This document shows positions 59,188 to 60,045 of a stretch of 60,045 nucleotides of DNA, piece after piece. Made by a program: the position numbers and the translations under genes. Origin of the DNA: an uncultured Pseudomonadota bacterium (GTDB taxonomy: Bacteria > Myxococcota_A > UBA796 > SXON01). Location: positions 1-60,045 of the forward strand of contig CAIQVJ010000005.1 in NCBI GenBank assembly GCA_903875225.1. Reading direction: 5' to 3'. The notes under the pieces are model-generated. The model was not told the origin of the DNA. It saw nothing but the letters and a program-made list of their open reading frames with translations, and made no database searches. How positions within the stretch are numbered: position 1 is the first letter of the stretch; every line of letters begins with the position of its first letter.

Positions 59188-59699
59188 TCCAGACTCTCGA
59201 CGAAATCAGCTCCAAGGTGAACGAGATCGCCGACCGTGTGGAGAACGCCCCGCCAGGCATCGCGGACCGCGTCGCGGGCTTCGTGCTGGGCGGCGGTGCA
59301 ATCGCGGTGCTCGGCATCGCGATGCACCTCACGCCAGATCCGAACGGGTACGGCACCCACCGCCAGCTGGGCCTCGGGGCCTGCACGATGATGTCGCTGA
59401 CAGGGTGGCCGTGCCCCATGTGCGGCATGACGACGACATTCACCTTGTTCGCGCACGGTCGACTGCTGGAGGCGATGGTGAACCAGCCGTTCGGCACCGT
59501 GCTGTTTCCAGCCACAGTCGCGATGGCGCTGCTCGGCCTGGTGGACGCGGCAACCGGCCGCGGCGCGCAGCGCGGCGCGCTGCGCTGGATTCAGCGACGG
59601 GAGCGGATGTGGGCGGGAATACTTCTTTTTGGCATGATCGGAGGGTGGATCTACAAGTGCGTGCGGATGCACCCCGAGGTCTTCACCCGATTCCTGTGA
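59184..59699 (+). CDS. DUF2752 membrane protein
   Basis: The 171-residue protein begins with an amphipathic stretch. It has the DUF2752 signature GACTMMSLTGWPCPMCGMTT (CPxCG) with membrane segments on both sides (FVLGGGAIAVLGIAMHL, LFPATVAMALLGLVDA) and a third near the C-terminus (MWAGILLFGMIGGWIY). The function of the family is unknown; the Cys pair suggests metal or redox chemistry. It is co-translated with zapA through an ATGA overlap, behind a GAGGAGGA ribosome site. Confidence 0.85.
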   Translation: MIQTLDEISSKVNEIADRVENAPPGIADRVAGFVLGGGAIAVLGIAMHLTPDPNGYGTHRQLGLGACTMMSLTGWPCPMCGMTTTFTLFAHGRLLEAMVNQPFGTVLFPATVAMALLGLVDAATGRGAQRGALRWIQRRERMWAGILLFGMIGGWIYKCVRMHPEVFTRFL

Positions 59700-59709
59700 C
59701 GATCTGGGG

Positions 59710-59738
59710 TTGACGCACACAGCCCGACCGGGTATCCT
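59710..59738 (+). promoter_or_regulatory. rRNA promoter P1
   Basis: TTGACG (59710-59715), a 17-bp spacer and TATCCT (59733-59738). It begins 11 bp after the DUF2752 stop. Confidence 0.7.
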
Positions 59739-59798
59739 CGCCGGGCTTCGACACCCCCGGCTGACGGCGGACGCGAGCGAGAACGCAAAAAATCGTTC

Positions 59799-59827
59799 TT
59801 GACGCTTTCACCCGAATCCGATAAGGT
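59799..59827 (+). promoter_or_regulatory. rRNA promoter P2
   Basis: TTGACG (59799-59804), a 17-bp spacer and TAAGGT (59822-59827), preceded by an A-rich stretch (cgcaaaaaat at 59784-59793) that resembles an UP element. It shares the -35 hexamer of P1 exactly, 89 bp downstream. Confidence 0.75.
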
Positions 59828-59902
59828 GGCAGGGCTTCGGAGAAAGACGCTTTCGGGCGCACAACGACGAAACAGGCGGAAGTCGGACTCCGACGAAACG
59901 CT

Positions 59903-59914
59903 GATCTTTGAAAA
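59903..59914 (+). promoter_or_regulatory. boxA-like antitermination element
   Basis: GATCTTTGAAAA resembles the boxA of bacterial rRNA leaders, where NusB/NusE load. It lies about 80 bp after P2 and 80 bp before the 16S 5' end, a normal place. Confidence 0.55.
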
Positions 59915-59995
59915 ATTGGTAGCAGATATTCGTAACGTTCAATAGAGTTTTAAGACGTGTGCTCCGTTAGCCCGGAGACATACGCAGAGGATTAC

Positions 59996-60045
<50 letters not shown>

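Larger units (their letters stand above)
59700..59995 (+). other. rRNA operon promoter and leader region
   Basis: These 296 bp have no ORF and lower GC than the rest. They hold two sigma70-type promoters, a boxA-like element (GATCTTTGAAAA, 59903-59914) that fits rRNA antitermination, a small hairpin GTCGG-ACT-CCGAC (59882-59894) and a second hairpin CTCCG-TTAGCC-CGGAG (59962-59977) that may belong to the 16S processing stem. Confidence 0.8.

Overview
The window is a GC-rich (roughly 70%), densely coded bacterial chromosome segment. It looks like a single native locus: I see no integrase, transposase, phage module or CRISPR array. The gene content resembles Myxococcota or another lineage of the former Deltaproteobacteria. 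It includes a Ser/Thr kinase with a transmembrane segment and Pro-rich exterior, a cytosolic hybrid histidine kinase, many lipoproteins with acidic D/S/T-rich linkers, MopE-like metal-binding and thrombospondin type 3 repeats, FG-GAP repeats, a C-terminal Cys-TM-Arg sorting tail, an orphan PfaD and a ceramidase-like protein. Order or genus cannot be fixed, because only the first ~50 bases of 16S rRNA are present, at the right edge.

Layout. 1-134: a 67-bp tandem repeat. 198-2859: the minus-strand cell-division operon minC-minD-minE plus a methyltransferase, behind a sigma70-like promoter and a palindrome. 3064-4473: lysoplasmalogenase, glutaredoxin and a small lipoprotein. 4563-10321: an rRNA methyltransferase, isoaspartyl dipeptidase and SNF2 helicase. 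10344-15459: secreted or lipid-linked proteins (esterase-like, NMT1-type binding protein, ceramidase-like, FG-GAP). 15485-18355: grpE-dnaK. 18416-19546: hemW, lacking an ordinary start codon. 19666-25705: a four-gene overlapping operon (M16 peptidase, Pro-rich protein, polytopic membrane protein, mutY). 25768-28583: SUMF1-like lipoprotein, cytochrome c lipoprotein, an HPF/cold-shock fusion and a MoaB/CinA-like protein. 28641-33168: a TPR membrane protein followed by a tightly coupled KptA-Nudix fusion, acyltransferase and trypsin-like protease. 33209-39570: M3 peptidase, MaoC-like hydratase, multi-domain amidohydrolase lipoprotein and double-parvulin lipoprotein. 39634-45988: pfaD, glutamate-cysteine ligase, a thioredoxin-like lipoprotein, and a Ser/Thr kinase with an upstream partner. 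46180-55844: a Rossmann protein, erythromycin-esterase homologue, SUMF1 lipoprotein, DUF4846 protein, cyclophilin lipoprotein, hybrid histidine kinase and SF1 helicase. 55863-59699: ftsY, a GH57/38-like protein, zapA and a DUF2752 protein. 59700-60045: an rRNA operon promoter region and the 16S 5' end.

Regulation. A recurring signal is a TA dinucleotide exactly 10 nt upstream of the start codon (positions -12/-11), usually without a Shine-Dalgarno sequence. This is where the first two bases of a -10 element fall if transcription begins on the start codon itself. I count 14 such starts, nearly all operon-leading genes, so leaderless mRNAs appear common here. Other first genes carry a clear GGAG-type ribosome site instead. 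Within operons, ATGA, GTGA or TTGA overlaps couple translation. A sigma54-type -24/-12 element precedes the HPF/cold-shock gene.

Functionally the window mixes housekeeping (division site placement, protein targeting, chaperones, DNA repair, ribosome hibernation, glutathione, rRNA) with envelope functions. The least familiar part is the KptA-Nudix/acyltransferase/protease cluster.
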